Both the position numbers and the translations under genes were made by a program. Shown here piece by piece: positions 30,483 through 40,384 of a DNA stretch of 43,987 nt. Origin of the DNA: a virus; the IMG/VR virus record IMGVR_UViG_3300045970_001080, positions 1-43,987 of that record; one strand, given 5' to 3'. Below the pieces are notes generated by a model, which saw only the letters and a program-made list of their open reading frames with translations, was not told the origin of the DNA and searched no databases. Position 1 is the first letter of the stretch. Each line of letters starts with the position of its first letter.

Positions 30483-32033
30483 TCATTCTAATCCTTGAAA
30501 AAAAAAATCGTCCCAAGCCCTTTCGTATTCAAATGCAAGGCTGTAATTGTATTGCGTATCCTTGAACAGCGATGTTTTTTTAGAGGTGAGCAGACACTTC
30601 AGCAACTTGCCGTCTTCTACTTCGTAGATGTCGGAAGAAAGCATGAAGTCGCGCAGGTAGTTCAGGAAATCCTTCGAAAGCCATCCGGTATTCGCTTTGA
30701 AGCTTTGCGATTCCTTGATGATAGAATAGTTTCCTGGAGTGTTGTACATTGTTTCGGTCTCATCACTTCTGAACATGACCTTTTCACGATCATTTTCAAT
30801 GATGTTTTCAAACACACCGGTGCACCTCAGGGAGTCGTAGGTTCCCCAGGAATTACGGAACCTGAAGTACCTGGTATTTTCAGCATATTTCTCATCAAGT
30901 TCAAATGACCTGATGTCAGAAATGATCGTGTCCGAACCATCAACCAGGTATAATTCCCAGCGATTGACGCCGCCTGAAAGGAATTCACTCAAACCCAGCT
31001 GCGCATATCCTGCCATAAATTCCACCACAGACCAGTACTGGACATTGATATTTGGCGACAATGAGATGACAGATCCGGTATCGGATGAATAAATGTTTGC
31101 CTTGAGTTTATATGTACCGTAGGATGGTGTCTGAAAAGCAAAGAACAGGCTGTGGGTTTCAAACTTATCCGTGATCCTGGTTGGCGGGGCCCAGGAAAGA
31201 AACTTCTTCCTGGTGGCAGTGAGATTGAAATAATCAGTAAGCGACTGATTGTTGGATACCAGATCCTCCCTGTTCAATCCGCCAGCTATGGCATAGCAAT
31301 AGAGATTATCCGGATCACTGTAAGTCCTTGTATCAAATACACCGGAGATCTTATCGCAAAAAACGGTACGGTACTTCAGGAAATAATCAGTGTAAACATT
31401 TTTGAAATAACTGGCTCCGGTCAGCTTGAATCTGGGAGGGGGTACCTGCAGCAGACTGGCATTGATATACTCCTGAACCTCGAATTTGACATTACCTGCA
31501 GTATCCAGTGGTTTGTAGTCCTCACCAAGCTTTTCTGTTCCGTTCTTCCATACCTGCATGCGCACGCCATCAACGGTACCAGGCGTGCCGGCCATTCCAT
31601 TTTGAGTGGTCGTTACCGTTACGCCAACAATTGTATTGGAACCTTCGCTCCAGTCATAATCTGGCGATGCGGTTCTGGCAGTGAGGATAATATTCGCACT
31701 ATCCATGGCGATATCATATTCGCGGGAAAGCTGAACATCATTCAGGATATACTCAAAACACGCCAGGCACCATCTTGCCGCATTCCAGGCATCGTCTGCA
31801 ATAGGCAGATGATCTTTGGTTGTCGGAGAATTTTTAAGCGTGAAGGTTCGGGTAGATCCCAGCATAGTGACCTCGATGGCGTGATCAGGTGTACTGTCGA
31901 TATCTGTAAATTCAATTTGGATTACGGATAGCTGTTCAGCACCACCACCGCCACCACCAGATTCGGGTGATAAAAGATATCGCATCGGATTACCGGCGAA
32001 CGACATCAGAAAAGGTTTTTTTGTTATTTCCAT
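30483..32033 (-). CDS. Distal tail protein
   Basis: 516 residues, almost wholly beta, with a glycine linker (SGGGGGG) near residue 25. Repeating aromatic strands (YCYAIAGGLNREDL, YWSVVEFMAGYAQLGLSEF) resemble multi-domain distal tail components. Located after the tape measure gene and preceded by promoter P6. Exact family not recognised. Confidence 0.6.
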   Translation of the reverse strand: MEITKKPFLMSFAGNPMRYLLSPESGGGGGGAEQLSVIQIEFTDIDSTPDHAIEVTMLGSTRTFTLKNSPTTKDHLPIADDAWNAARWCLACFEYILNDVQLSREYDIAMDSANIILTARTASPDYDWSEGSNTIVGVTVTTTQNGMAGTPGTVDGVRMQVWKNGTEKLGEDYKPLDTAGNVKFEVQEYINASLLQVPPPRFKLTGASYFKNVYTDYFLKYRTVFCDKISGVFDTRTYSDPDNLYCYAIAGGLNREDLVSNNQSLTDYFNLTATRKKFLSWAPPTRITDKFETHSLFFAFQTPSYGTYKLKANIYSSDTGSVISLSPNINVQYWSVVEFMAGYAQLGLSEFLSGGVNRWELYLVDGSDTIISDIRSFELDEKYAENTRYFRFRNSWGTYDSLRCTGVFENIIENDREKVMFRSDETETMYNTPGNYSIIKESQSFKANTGWLSKDFLNYLRDFMLSSDIYEVEDGKLLKCLLTSKKTSLFKDTQYNYSLAFEYERAWDDFFFQGLE

Positions 32034-32038
32034 GGTGG

Positions 32039-32074
32039 CAAACTTAAATGAGGTTGCATTTTTTTTAAAGGACA
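32039..32074 (-). promoter_or_regulatory. Putative late promoter P6 (tail tip operon)
   Basis: Leftward TGTCCTTT (32074-32067), 20 nt, TAAGTTTG (32046-32039). Only 5 nt separate the -7 box from the ATG at 32033, so the mRNA should be leaderless or nearly so. Confidence 0.72.
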
Positions 32075-32076
32075 GC

Positions 32077-35000
32077 CTAGCGTGTTACTGCCTTTTCAAG
32101 CCTGGTAACGGTATCTATTGTATTACGCATGTCGTCGTAAACAATATTCGAAATGATGGGTTTCTTGAGCTGTTCCTGGAAATCATTCAACGCCTTCAGC
32201 GTGTCGGGATGGAACTGGACTACACCAGGACCACCTGCAGCCGATCGTTGCGCTGCCGCATCCGGATAAAGCCCACCGGCACGCTGGGGTACCTGCATGA
32301 TAGACTCGATGAGATCCGGACGGAACTTCATTAAATTCTCGGTATGCTTAGGATTAAGGATGATCTCTTTTCCGGTTTCAGCGAAAAGAGTAGGCTGCCC
32401 GTACATGCCTGAGGGTGGCTCCTGCATGTATGGGACACCGCGGTATTGCTTTTTATCATCCTGGCCGAGCACATCATATCTCCCCATTGCTGCCTGTTGA
32501 ACTCTTTGGATGGCTTTGTACCGGCCTTTCGCAGCTTCAGGAACAGGAGTACTGGCAATATAACCGATTTGTACAGCCCCCATGAGTCCAACTAATACAG
32601 CGAGAATGGCTCCAAAAACTCCTCCTGGGTTGGCTAATGCAGCAGTAATACCCTGGGCTGTGTTGATAATTGCTTGTACCAGGGATAATGCTTTCTGTCG
32701 TTTGGCCTGCCTAACTTGCATTTCTCTCTTTTTATCATCAAGTTCCTTGTCCATCTTCAAGACCTGAGTATCGTACTGCTTCTGCGTGATTCTTTTCGCA
32801 TCAAGCTGCCTTTTCAGGTTTGCCTTTTTTACATCATTGGCATTTGCATCTTTTTGTAACTGGGCATTCTCGTGAGCAGTCATTAACTGGTCGATGTTCA
32901 TCAAGCCACTTAACACCGTATTGGCATATCCCATGAACTGTTCTGCCTTGGCTCCCCAGACATCAACACCTAATGCTCCTTTCGGCTCTTCCACTTTCTG
33001 AGGTAGTTCGCCATCACCCCATACATGATCCTGGCGTCCTCGCAGGACTTGTTTATCTCCAGTTTTTAAACCTTTCGATTTAACTTTGTCAAGTTTACCT
33101 CCTTCAGCTTCGGCATTTTCCAACAAGCTTTTTGTTGCTTCATCAATCGCATCCTTGTAATTCTTTAATCGTTGAATTTTATCGGCGATAACTTTTGCCT
33201 GAACCGGATCAGATAAAACCTCTTTCTGCAGCAGATTGACAAGCTCCTGGATCTGTTCATTGAGTTTCTCATAGTCCGTCTTCAGCTTTTTAAGATTCTT
33301 TTGCTTGTCGGAAGCAGGATCACTATTGTCAAACTTTGCCAATTCCCCATTGGTCTGCTTTATCTTTTGCTGGATCCGGTTATAATCTTCACTGTTCGCG
33401 GTAGTATTGCGTAGGGCAGTTTGATATTTGGTTAATTTTTCTGAAAGGGCTTCCTGTGTTTTTGCAAGGATCCCATCACCAATCTGTTCAGCCCTGGTAA
33501 TTTCAATGAGCTGGCTCTTTGTGGACTTTAAATTTTTAAGGTTGTCTTCCATTGCCTTGATACCATCATTGAGCTGATCAGCCGCTGCTTTGCCATTATT
33601 AGTTGCATCTTCATTATTAAGGGCTGTCATAGCACCTGCCACCGGTGCGCCCAGTGTTTTAACCGCATTGACAGTTTTTTGCCATATTGTAGGCTTTGAA
33701 TTGTCGGCCTGTACTTTCTGCTGACGTGACTTCATCAATGCCAGTTCGGTTTCTGCGAGTTTGATGTTCTTATCAATCTTTTCATCCAGATCCTGTTTTT
33801 CCGTCTGAGATAATTTGTTCAGTGTTCTGATCTGTTCATTGAGATATTGATAATTATCAGAAAGGGTTTTATTGACAACGTTCATGCGTTCGATTGTGCT
33901 GGCTTTCGTCCTCTCATTTCGGATGGTTTCCGAGTTATATTTATCGTAAGCCTTTATTGCCGCTACCAATGCAGTGATCCCAACGATCAGCAATCCGATG
34001 GGATTCGCTTTCACAACAGTATTCCACAGTAACTGGGCAGTAGTAGCAAGTTTCGTTGCCGCGGTTCCATTGCCTTTCCAAATAGTGAGCATTTGCTCTC
34101 TGACAATGAGATACTCCATTACGATGGCGTCTTTCGCCTTCAGGAGGATCCCCTCTTTCATGGTCAGATTATTCAGCAGGGAAACCTGTAATGATCTGGT
34201 TAATGCGGCTACCCATACACCTATTGCTCCGGAAAGTGCGATCAGCACGATCCGGTATTTTTCAATGATCAGCGGAAGATCCTTGAGCCAATTCACCAAT
34301 TGAACAACGTGTAACACCTGGTTCTTAAAAAACTCAGTCACATTCGGCATAGTTACCAGGCTGTAAAAATCCTTTTGCAGTTTGGCCAGCGTGGCGCCTA
34401 GTGTTGCATTCTTGATGTTGAATTCATTGGTGATTGAGTCTGTGCCCTGGAGGGAACTTCCTGCCAGTTTTGTTTTTTCGGCCAACAGATCTGTGTTGGT
34501 TCCGAGCTTTGCAAATATTTCAGAAGCTCCGACACCGGAGATTTCAAGATCCTTGATGATTCCGGCCAGATCGGTTGCACTCTGACCACCTCTTTTCGAA
34601 CCTTCAACAACTTTTAGGAATGCTCCATACAAATCATTGTTCACCAGGTTCGTGAATTCTTTGACAGGCATTCCGGCAACACTGGCAAATGATGCGGTGT
34701 TGGTGGTCATCTTCTGCAGGATCTTCACCACGGCCGTACCGCCGCGTTCGGCATTTACATTAAGTTCCTGCAGTGTGGCTGAAAGTCCCAGCACTTCATC
34801 AGATGTCAAGCCAAGCGGGATCCCGATGCCGCCGATACGGCTTGCAAAATCGGTCATCACCGGGCCTGTGGCAAACCCGGCAGCTCCCAGGGCATTGATG
34901 GCATTACCCACGCGCATCATATCATCAGCAACATTGGCAGTTTTGCTGTCGGTAAGGACATTCCGGAGCATGCCCATTTGTTTTGCAACCTCTTCAGCGC

Positions 35001-35736
35001 CACCGGTGAACTCATCACCCAGGGCAACATTCAGCCTGTCAACTGAATTGACAAAAGCAAAAACATCTTCCTTCGCCATTCCTAACTGACCGGCCACAAC
35101 CGCCATCTGCCGGAGATCCTGCCGGCTGGTCCTGGTGTCAATCTTTCCAAGTTCTTTATTCAGGTTCATTACCTCAGTGGCGGTCATCCCGGTTGACTTC
35201 CTGATGTCAGCCAGGGAATCCGATAACTCTCCCTGGGCAGTTATCAGGCTCTTGATGGAAAATGCCAGGCCGGTTATTGCCGCAATGCCGGCAGATGCGA
35301 TCGCAAAATATTTATTGAAGCCATCGGCCATTTTCCCGAAGGACATGCTGGTAGTCTTCGCGCCATTCTGAAGTTCACCCAGGCGTTTACCTACGGCATT
35401 GAATTCCGTTTCCAGTTTTTTACGATGTTCTGTTCCCGGGATTGCCCTGGCAAGTTCATTGCGGAGCTGTGACTGCAGCGATTTAAGTTCTTTGAGAGAT
35501 AGCGCCTGCAATCCGGCTTCTTTTCGCATCTCTTTCATTGCAGCATCGAGCTGAGTAATTGCCTCTTTGCGCTGCTTGTACTCTTCAGTGTTCTTTTTGC
35601 CTTCAACTTCAAGCCTTTTGAGGTCCGATTCATAACCCATCATGGTTTTCTCCATCTCAATCAGGGACCGTTTTGCCTGGTCATTGTTGATGAAAATGGA
35701 AAACCTGTAATCCGAAATGTTCGTTTTGGAAGCCAT
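32077..35736 (-). CDS. Tail tape measure protein
   Basis: 1219 residues, the longest protein here, as expected for the tape measure that sets tail length. Residues 1-100 are coiled coil; residues about 170-430 are the TP901-type tape measure region (TGMTATEVMNLNKELGKID, GGTAVVKILQKMTT). Hydrophobic segments near 480-500 and 570-590 and again near 1040-1070 can insert in membranes. Long helical repeats fill 600-1000. At roughly 0.15 nm per residue it implies a tail near 180 nm, so a siphovirus-like virion. It sits between the 35739 gene and the tail tip genes. Confidence 0.88.
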   Translation of the reverse strand: MASKTNISDYRFSIFINNDQAKRSLIEMEKTMMGYESDLKRLEVEGKKNTEEYKQRKEAITQLDAAMKEMRKEAGLQALSLKELKSLQSQLRNELARAIPGTEHRKKLETEFNAVGKRLGELQNGAKTTSMSFGKMADGFNKYFAIASAGIAAITGLAFSIKSLITAQGELSDSLADIRKSTGMTATEVMNLNKELGKIDTRTSRQDLRQMAVVAGQLGMAKEDVFAFVNSVDRLNVALGDEFTGGAEEVAKQMGMLRNVLTDSKTANVADDMMRVGNAINALGAAGFATGPVMTDFASRIGGIGIPLGLTSDEVLGLSATLQELNVNAERGGTAVVKILQKMTTNTASFASVAGMPVKEFTNLVNNDLYGAFLKVVEGSKRGGQSATDLAGIIKDLEISGVGASEIFAKLGTNTDLLAEKTKLAGSSLQGTDSITNEFNIKNATLGATLAKLQKDFYSLVTMPNVTEFFKNQVLHVVQLVNWLKDLPLIIEKYRIVLIALSGAIGVWVAALTRSLQVSLLNNLTMKEGILLKAKDAIVMEYLIVREQMLTIWKGNGTAATKLATTAQLLWNTVVKANPIGLLIVGITALVAAIKAYDKYNSETIRNERTKASTIERMNVVNKTLSDNYQYLNEQIRTLNKLSQTEKQDLDEKIDKNIKLAETELALMKSRQQKVQADNSKPTIWQKTVNAVKTLGAPVAGAMTALNNEDATNNGKAAADQLNDGIKAMEDNLKNLKSTKSQLIEITRAEQIGDGILAKTQEALSEKLTKYQTALRNTTANSEDYNRIQQKIKQTNGELAKFDNSDPASDKQKNLKKLKTDYEKLNEQIQELVNLLQKEVLSDPVQAKVIADKIQRLKNYKDAIDEATKSLLENAEAEGGKLDKVKSKGLKTGDKQVLRGRQDHVWGDGELPQKVEEPKGALGVDVWGAKAEQFMGYANTVLSGLMNIDQLMTAHENAQLQKDANANDVKKANLKRQLDAKRITQKQYDTQVLKMDKELDDKKREMQVRQAKRQKALSLVQAIINTAQGITAALANPGGVFGAILAVLVGLMGAVQIGYIASTPVPEAAKGRYKAIQRVQQAAMGRYDVLGQDDKKQYRGVPYMQEPPSGMYGQPTLFAETGKEIILNPKHTENLMKFRPDLIESIMQVPQRAGGLYPDAAAQRSAAGGPGVVQFHPDTLKALNDFQEQLKKPIISNIVYDDMRNTIDTVTRLEKAVTR

Positions 35737-35738
35737 TG

Positions 35739-36260
35739 TTAACGTATATAAATTCGTGTTGAATTGAGAATAGCGGTTTCCGCGTATTCCTTGATGATTT
35801 CTCCCAGCTCAGGGATGAATGATTCAATTACCGGGTTGAACCAGGGTTTTGGCTGACGATTAAAGCCTGTGGATTTTGATGTTTTCACAACCACCCCGTT
35901 TCTCATTACATATCCGCTGCCAACTCCTTTGTGCACGAATATCCCTTCCCTGGGAAATGAAAAACCAAGCCGGTAGATTTCTCCGTATTCATAATAATAG
36001 GTGTTGCGGATCCCTTTGGAAAGGTGGCTGCCCCGGATGCCATGGGAGGAAATTGAACCAGGCATGGCCGCATTCACTTTTGCGCCCCATACTTTCAATT
36101 TTTCATTGAAGGCTTCCATTTGTTCAGTATTCCTGGAACGGGAAAACCGCTGGGTCTTTCCGGTATCTTCAATGCCAACATCGAAGGGACCTTCCCAGGA
36201 TCCTTTGAAAGCCCCTTTCCTGACTGATCTGCTTTCTGCAATTCTTTCGACTATACTCAC
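35739..36260 (-). CDS. Tail completion-type protein
   Basis: About 173 residues. FSFPREGIFVHKGVGSGYVMRNG and KPWFNPVIESFIPELGEIIKEY at the C-terminus resemble HK97 gp10-like neck or tail completion proteins. GTG at 36260 is preferred because promoter P5 covers the TTG at 36278, which would lie upstream of the RNA start. It ends 2 nt before the tape measure gene. Confidence 0.5.
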   Translation of the reverse strand: MSIVERIAESRSVRKGAFKGSWEGPFDVGIEDTGKTQRFSRSRNTEQMEAFNEKLKVWGAKVNAAMPGSISSHGIRGSHLSKGIRNTYYYEYGEIYRLGFSFPREGIFVHKGVGSGYVMRNGVVVKTSKSTGFNRQPKPWFNPVIESFIPELGEIIKEYAETAILNSTRIYIR

Positions 36261-36275
36261 TGCAGTTATTTTTGA

Positions 36276-36311
36276 CAATGATAAATCAGGCAGAAAAGAG
36301 ATTAAAGGACA
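36276..36311 (-). promoter_or_regulatory. Putative late promoter P5 (tape measure operon)
   Basis: Leftward TGTCCTTT (36311-36304), 20 nt, TATCATTG (36283-36276). It is set directly against a terminator (36312-36345), as at P3. Confidence 0.65.
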
Positions 36312-36345
36312 TAAAAAAACCCCGGGAGGAATCCAGCAGGGTTTT
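36312..36345 (-). terminator. Terminator of the lysis gene cluster
   Basis: AACCC (318-322 of 36xxx) and GGGTT (339-343) close a GC-rich stem; leftward the stem is followed by TTTTTTT. The stem is less regular than others here. Confidence 0.55.
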
Positions 36346-36393
36346 TGTTAAATGCTCCTTAGAATAATGGCCGCTTGACATCACGGCCGAAAC

Positions 36394-36927
36394 TTAAAAT
36401 ACTTTTAGTCGCCAAAGTAGCACGGCCACGCCGGCCAGAATGAAAGCCAGTATTATCGCTATAGCCCACCCAGGAAGACCGGTCCTTTCGACGATCTTAT
36501 CTTTTAGCACTGTCTCTGATTTTTGAGATAGCTGCTCTTTGCGGGCTGCGTTTGTGGAGCCTTTTTCTTTTTGCTCCTGCTGTTGTTCCTTAAATTCTTT
36601 CCGTATTATGGTTCGGTTGAATTTTATCGGAACGAGAATTTGGGTATAAACCGTAGAATCTGTTTTTGAATATTCATTGGGTACTGCAACTGAAACCAGA
36701 ATCAGCGAATCACATTGCTCTGTCGTTTGTGTCTCTGAGGTAGTTTTTGTTGAAGTGTTGGTTTGAATTTCTTTGTTGGTTTTGATTTCTTCGGCTATGG
36801 TTGAGTTGATTTCAACTTTGCTTTTCTCCTGGTGAAGATTTTTGGAGGTGCTGCACCCGCTCAAAAGAAGGAATAAAGACATGAGCAGCGCAAAAAATGC
36901 TGCTTCTGTAATGCGATCAGTTTTCAT
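36394..36927 (-). CDS. Unimolecular spanin (u-spanin) candidate
   Basis: About 177 residues from ATG 36927 (overlapping the endolysin stop by 11 nt). It has a lipoprotein signal: hydrophobic run then lipobox LLSGC (Cys near residue 25). A polar periplasmic region of about 125 residues follows, with Ser/Thr/Glu/Gln-rich coiled-coil character. A C-terminal transmembrane helix (WAIAIILAFILAGVAVLLW) ends the protein. An outer-membrane lipid anchor plus an inner-membrane helix in one chain is the defining layout of a u-spanin, which fuses the membranes at lysis. It follows holin and endolysin. Confidence 0.75.
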   Translation of the reverse strand: MKTDRITEAAFFALLMSLFLLLSGCSTSKNLHQEKSKVEINSTIAEEIKTNKEIQTNTSTKTTSETQTTEQCDSLILVSVAVPNEYSKTDSTVYTQILVPIKFNRTIIRKEFKEQQQEQKEKGSTNAARKEQLSQKSETVLKDKIVERTGLPGWAIAIILAFILAGVAVLLWRLKVF

Positions 36928-37417
36928 TGAATTGAAATTTAAGTTTACCATTAAAATAAAGGTACGATTCCGACCGGCGTCGCCTGATCAGGCCGGCATG
37001 TGGTTTTCCACCGGCAAGGATCCAGCGGTTGAATTGAGAAATGATGCCCTGAGTTAACGGGTCTTTATTGATTACTTTGACCAGGGTTGAACTCTTGAAA
37101 GCCAGGGCACCGAGATTGTAGACAAAATCAACCAGGGCATCAAACTGATGCTGGTTTATTTCTGCCGTGACCGCTCCGGCAACGGCACTTTCAGCGAACG
37201 ACAAATCGTGGGTGAGAAACTGATAAGCCTGTTGTTCGGTGATCGCATCACCAGGCATGACCCGGGATCCGTCAGGGTACCGGGTGGTTCCCATGCCGAT
37301 GGTCCACTTCCCGGCAGGGCACTTGTAAGAAGTGAGGAATTTGCGAAAATTCCCGCCGCATTCAAACTCTTCGATCATTTTCAGACAATCGGAAGAAACC
37401 GTGACAATTTTACCCAT
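36917..37417 (-). CDS. Endolysin, GH24 muramidase (T4 lysozyme-like)
   Basis: 166 residues. The GH24 N-terminal region is visible: EEFECGG (catalytic Glu, about residue 19), then YKCPAGKWTIGMGTTRYPDG with the family's CPAGxxTIGxGTT box. The helical C-terminal lobe has QFDALVDFVYNLG and GLIRRRRSE. There is no signal peptide, so release depends on the holin. It cleaves peptidoglycan glycan strands. It overlaps the holin gene and the spanin gene, forming a lysis cassette. Confidence 0.88.
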   Translation of the reverse strand: MGKIVTVSSDCLKMIEEFECGGNFRKFLTSYKCPAGKWTIGMGTTRYPDGSRVMPGDAITEQQAYQFLTHDLSFAESAVAGAVTAEINQHQFDALVDFVYNLGALAFKSSTLVKVINKDPLTQGIISQFNRWILAGGKPHAGLIRRRRSESYLYFNGKLKFQFNEN

Positions 37418-37964
37418 TATCGTTCCTTTTTTTACGTGTTTTGGTATATTTCACCTCAGTTTTGGTATTCTGCTCGAATCTGCTGGTATAACCATCATCG
37501 GGATCATCGGTAATCTCACTGATCGTTTCGGAAGATTTTCGTTTCAGAAGCTTCAATATCCGCTGGAAAATAGGTTCATTGGTTATCCTGGTAACGTTCT
37601 CGAAAATCGACTTCAGTTCAACAAAGCAAATAAAGCCTGCAGTGATACTTGCCAGGCTAGTCCAGGCGAGTTTGAAGGTATGTTCCATCATGTAGGCGGC
37701 CATCACGCCAATCGTATACCACAGGAATTTCAGTACAGTTTTCCGTAGTTTATGGCTCTCCAGTTTGTTGCCTTCCTTGATTGATGCCCATATCCCGGAT
37801 ACGGTATCAAGTGCCAGGAATATCAGCATTACATGCACCATATCAGATATTGGCCTGAAATATGCAACAAACAATATGGCCAGGTTAAGCCAAAGCGATT
37901 TAAATGAAACAACACAGATGTTTTCAGGAATCATTGGGGTGGGGTATTTGAGGGTGGTTGACAT
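37410..37964 (-). CDS. Holin (toxin-secretion/phage-lysis family)
   Basis: About 184 residues. Three or four membrane segments lie in residues 25-135, with the conserved LDTVSGIWASIKEGNKLESHKLRKT loop and FVELKSIFENV of the Bacteroidota holin family. The C-terminus is charged and cytoplasmic. The ATG at 37964 shares its A with the preceding stop (TAATG), fixing the start. It permeabilises the inner membrane for the endolysin. Confidence 0.8.
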   Translation of the reverse strand: MSTTLKYPTPMIPENICVVSFKSLWLNLAILFVAYFRPISDMVHVMLIFLALDTVSGIWASIKEGNKLESHKLRKTVLKFLWYTIGVMAAYMMEHTFKLAWTSLASITAGFICFVELKSIFENVTRITNEPIFQRILKLLKRKSSETISEITDDPDDGYTSRFEQNTKTEVKYTKTRKKRNDNG

Positions 37965-38443
37965 TAGTACGAAGTTCCTTTTGTTTTCAACTTGAACGAT
38001 AAACCCCAACCGTTACAGCCAAGGAGATTGTATTCCGGATCTGTGTGCATTCCATTGATAAACAAGCGGTGCATCAAATGTCCGAATGATCCAGGGCATT
38101 GATCAGTATCACCGCTCAGCTCAATCATTTTATGCTTGATACTGGTAATGATGTTCTGGGTGGCTTCCATTTCTGCCAGGTATTCCTCATGTGTAAGTGA
38201 TCCGCGGTCGCTTTTTTTCACCACAAACATGAAGCATGAATCAATCTCTTCATAGTCATCATTACTGGTAGCCTCGATGTCCGTCGATGGAATTACTGCG
38301 AACAGGATCACGCATCCGGCATCTATATCACGAATGATGGAAGCAAGGTCAGATTCTTCATGAACGATGAAAACTTTGTCAATACCCCCGGTTACAGCGG
38401 CGATATAATCCCAGAAGGATTTGTAGGTGCTAATCGATACCAT
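37964..38443 (-). CDS. Hypothetical connector/tail-terminator-type protein
   Basis: 159 residues from ATG 38443; an alternative GTG at 38470 would overlap the upstream gene by 41 nt. Mixed alpha/beta with FIVHEESDLASIIRDIDAGC and DDYEEIDSCFMFVVKK, an arrangement like small neck proteins. Followed by the holin in a TAATG overlap. Function not certain. Confidence 0.5.
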   Translation of the reverse strand: MVSISTYKSFWDYIAAVTGGIDKVFIVHEESDLASIIRDIDAGCVILFAVIPSTDIEATSNDDYEEIDSCFMFVVKKSDRGSLTHEEYLAEMEATQNIITSIKHKMIELSGDTDQCPGSFGHLMHRLFINGMHTDPEYNLLGCNGWGLSFKLKTKGTSY

Positions 38444-39350
38444 TGCTTTTGTATTTAGACTCCATTGCACGTGATTGTTTTACTACCTGGTACAGTCGGA
38501 TCATGATGTCAAAAAGGTTTTGACCGTCAGTTTCCTCAATGGACCCGAATACTTTTGTTTCGGCCAGGCTATACAGGATCCCGATCAACCCGATATCGGG
38601 TGAATCTTCTGAATTCTCCGATTTCTCGTAAATGATAGAAAAATCAATTTGCTTTCCGTCAACATTGACAACACCTTTAGCGAGAAATTCTTCACATCCG
38701 GAGAAGAAAAGAAAGATGCCATATCTTATGGACATCGGGAGTTTTGCAATTGCTTTTGCTCTGGACTCCAAAAACAGCGGGTTCGATTTTGAGGTGAAAG
38801 GGATCCTCACCTGTCCATCATACGATGGCAGCAGTTTTTTGAGCCAAAGAAATCGTTTTGCAGGCCGGTAAAGAACCGCGATCAGGTGGTTCAGGTCGCT
38901 GTCTGTTTTTGAATCCAGGTATGCCGCATAGAAACTATGTGCGATGCGATATTCGGCAAAGGTGATATCCTGAAGTGCATCGGCAGGACCATAGAATTTG
39001 CCGCAGATTTTAGGGATGAATTGCTGGGTAAAACTCAGCTTAAAGGTTTTTGTCTTCTGGCCATCGCGTTCGATATCTTCAAAAAACGATTCGCAAAGCT
39101 CACTGATCCGGTAAATCTCTCCATTGGCCTGTTCCCGATTGTCTGATGACAGTGTCATGTACCTGGCATCAAACCGGATGTTCAGCAATTTGCGGATCAG
39201 ATTGATCTTGAACTGAACAATTGTTATTGTACCGGAGAGGTACCGCAGGACCAGGTCAATAAAATACACGAACTGATCTTCATTCATCTCCTGGATGGAT
39301 GAAGGGAACTCGCGGATAAGTCCTTTTGCTGGAATTTCGATTTTATGCAT
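38430..39350 (-). CDS. Hypothetical late structural or assembly protein
   Basis: 306 residues, mainly helical, with an aromatic middle and an acidic C-terminal segment SENSEDSPDIG. It sits between the DUF6712-like gene and neck genes; start and stop are tightly overlapped with neighbours. Possibly a tail assembly chaperone or adaptor; no motif confirms this. Confidence 0.55.
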   Translation of the reverse strand: MHKIEIPAKGLIREFPSSIQEMNEDQFVYFIDLVLRYLSGTITIVQFKINLIRKLLNIRFDARYMTLSSDNREQANGEIYRISELCESFFEDIERDGQKTKTFKLSFTQQFIPKICGKFYGPADALQDITFAEYRIAHSFYAAYLDSKTDSDLNHLIAVLYRPAKRFLWLKKLLPSYDGQVRIPFTSKSNPLFLESRAKAIAKLPMSIRYGIFLFFSGCEEFLAKGVVNVDGKQIDFSIIYEKSENSEDSPDIGLIGILYSLAETKVFGSIEETDGQNLFDIMIRLYQVVKQSRAMESKYKSNGID

Positions 39351-40381
39351 TACAGTCGAACAAACTTTTGTGTGGCATCAATTCTTTCATCCGGATCTGT
39401 GGTGGTGAAAGTTTCCCCTGCAGCAGTCAGATCAATTTTTCTCAGGTACTCCTGCAACCTGGCCAGCTCGCGCAGGCCATCTTTCTCAAACGATGATGAG
39501 ATCTCGTTGCGATCTTGTTTCCCGGCAGGGTTTTTACCTTTGATCACATTAGCAACGATGTTTGCGAAAATCCCTGCAGGCAATATTTCTGATGAAAGTC
39601 TTTTCACCGCCACGCTTAGTGCCAGAAGTGCCAGTGGTGGTATTACTTTGCCCAGGATAACCTCATTTTCAGGCGTAAGTTCATCCGCCAGGAATTGTGC
39701 TTTGATTTCATCATATCTGGCCACGGTAAGACTGGCCTGTATTTCATTTTCCTGAACCCGTTTTATGAACGGGACCAGGGAAAGAAAGGTCTGTCTGCTG
39801 CCACCTATGAGAAATACTGATTCAAAAATTGAGACCGTGGGTATAAATAATTCCCTGGTTGCTCCATATTCAGCAGAAGTTCCCCAGGGGAGTAATGACA
39901 CTTTAACCGAATCTATGGTAGCCATATCAGCAATATGCTCGTCAAGGAATTCAAGAAGCATATCGGTGGCCTCATGTGCCAGGCGAAGCAGGTTCTCATC
40001 ATCCTTTTCGATCTGCCATTCAAAAGCCGGTTTTTCCTGTTCGGATACGAAGATCTGCCGGCCTTTATCGCTATGAGTAAGATCGGAACTTGGCACATAC
40101 CTGCGATACGCGTGAACTGCAACCGGGTACTGAATTTTTTCCACCAGTTGATCCAGTACTGCCCAATGCACCTCGACAGGATCGGCGCCAGAATAATGGT
40201 AAAAATCGGAATTGTAATGCGCAAGCGCGAGGTTGAATACATCTTTACCGATGATCCTGATGATGTCGCGCTCGGCAAAACCAATATACGATTTGAGATT
40301 GTTGAAATTGATCGATTTGTAAATAAAACCGATAAGTTCTTTTAATTCAGCGGCACCGGTATTGTTTTTATTGAAGATCAT
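39350..40381 (-). CDS. DUF6712-like head-tail protein
   Basis: 343 residues. It opens with KELIGFIYKSINFNNLKSYIGFAERD and has a central YPVAVHAYRRYVPSSDLTHSDKGRQIF region, features I associate with the DUF6712 family of Bacteroidota phages. It lies 3 nt after the portal gene. Helical C-terminus with a QEYLRKIDLT stretch. Adaptor or neck role inferred from position. Confidence 0.55.
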   Translation of the reverse strand: MIFNKNNTGAAELKELIGFIYKSINFNNLKSYIGFAERDIIRIIGKDVFNLALAHYNSDFYHYSGADPVEVHWAVLDQLVEKIQYPVAVHAYRRYVPSSDLTHSDKGRQIFVSEQEKPAFEWQIEKDDENLLRLAHEATDMLLEFLDEHIADMATIDSVKVSLLPWGTSAEYGATRELFIPTVSIFESVFLIGGSRQTFLSLVPFIKRVQENEIQASLTVARYDEIKAQFLADELTPENEVILGKVIPPLALLALSVAVKRLSSEILPAGIFANIVANVIKGKNPAGKQDRNEISSSFEKDGLRELARLQEYLRKIDLTAAGETFTTTDPDERIDATQKFVRL

Positions 40382-40384
40382 GGC

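Noticed and set aside
31152-31931. 259-residue rightward frame inside the distal tail gene
   Set aside because: Lies wholly antisense to the 516-residue tail protein, which has good protein character; the frame is a shadow.
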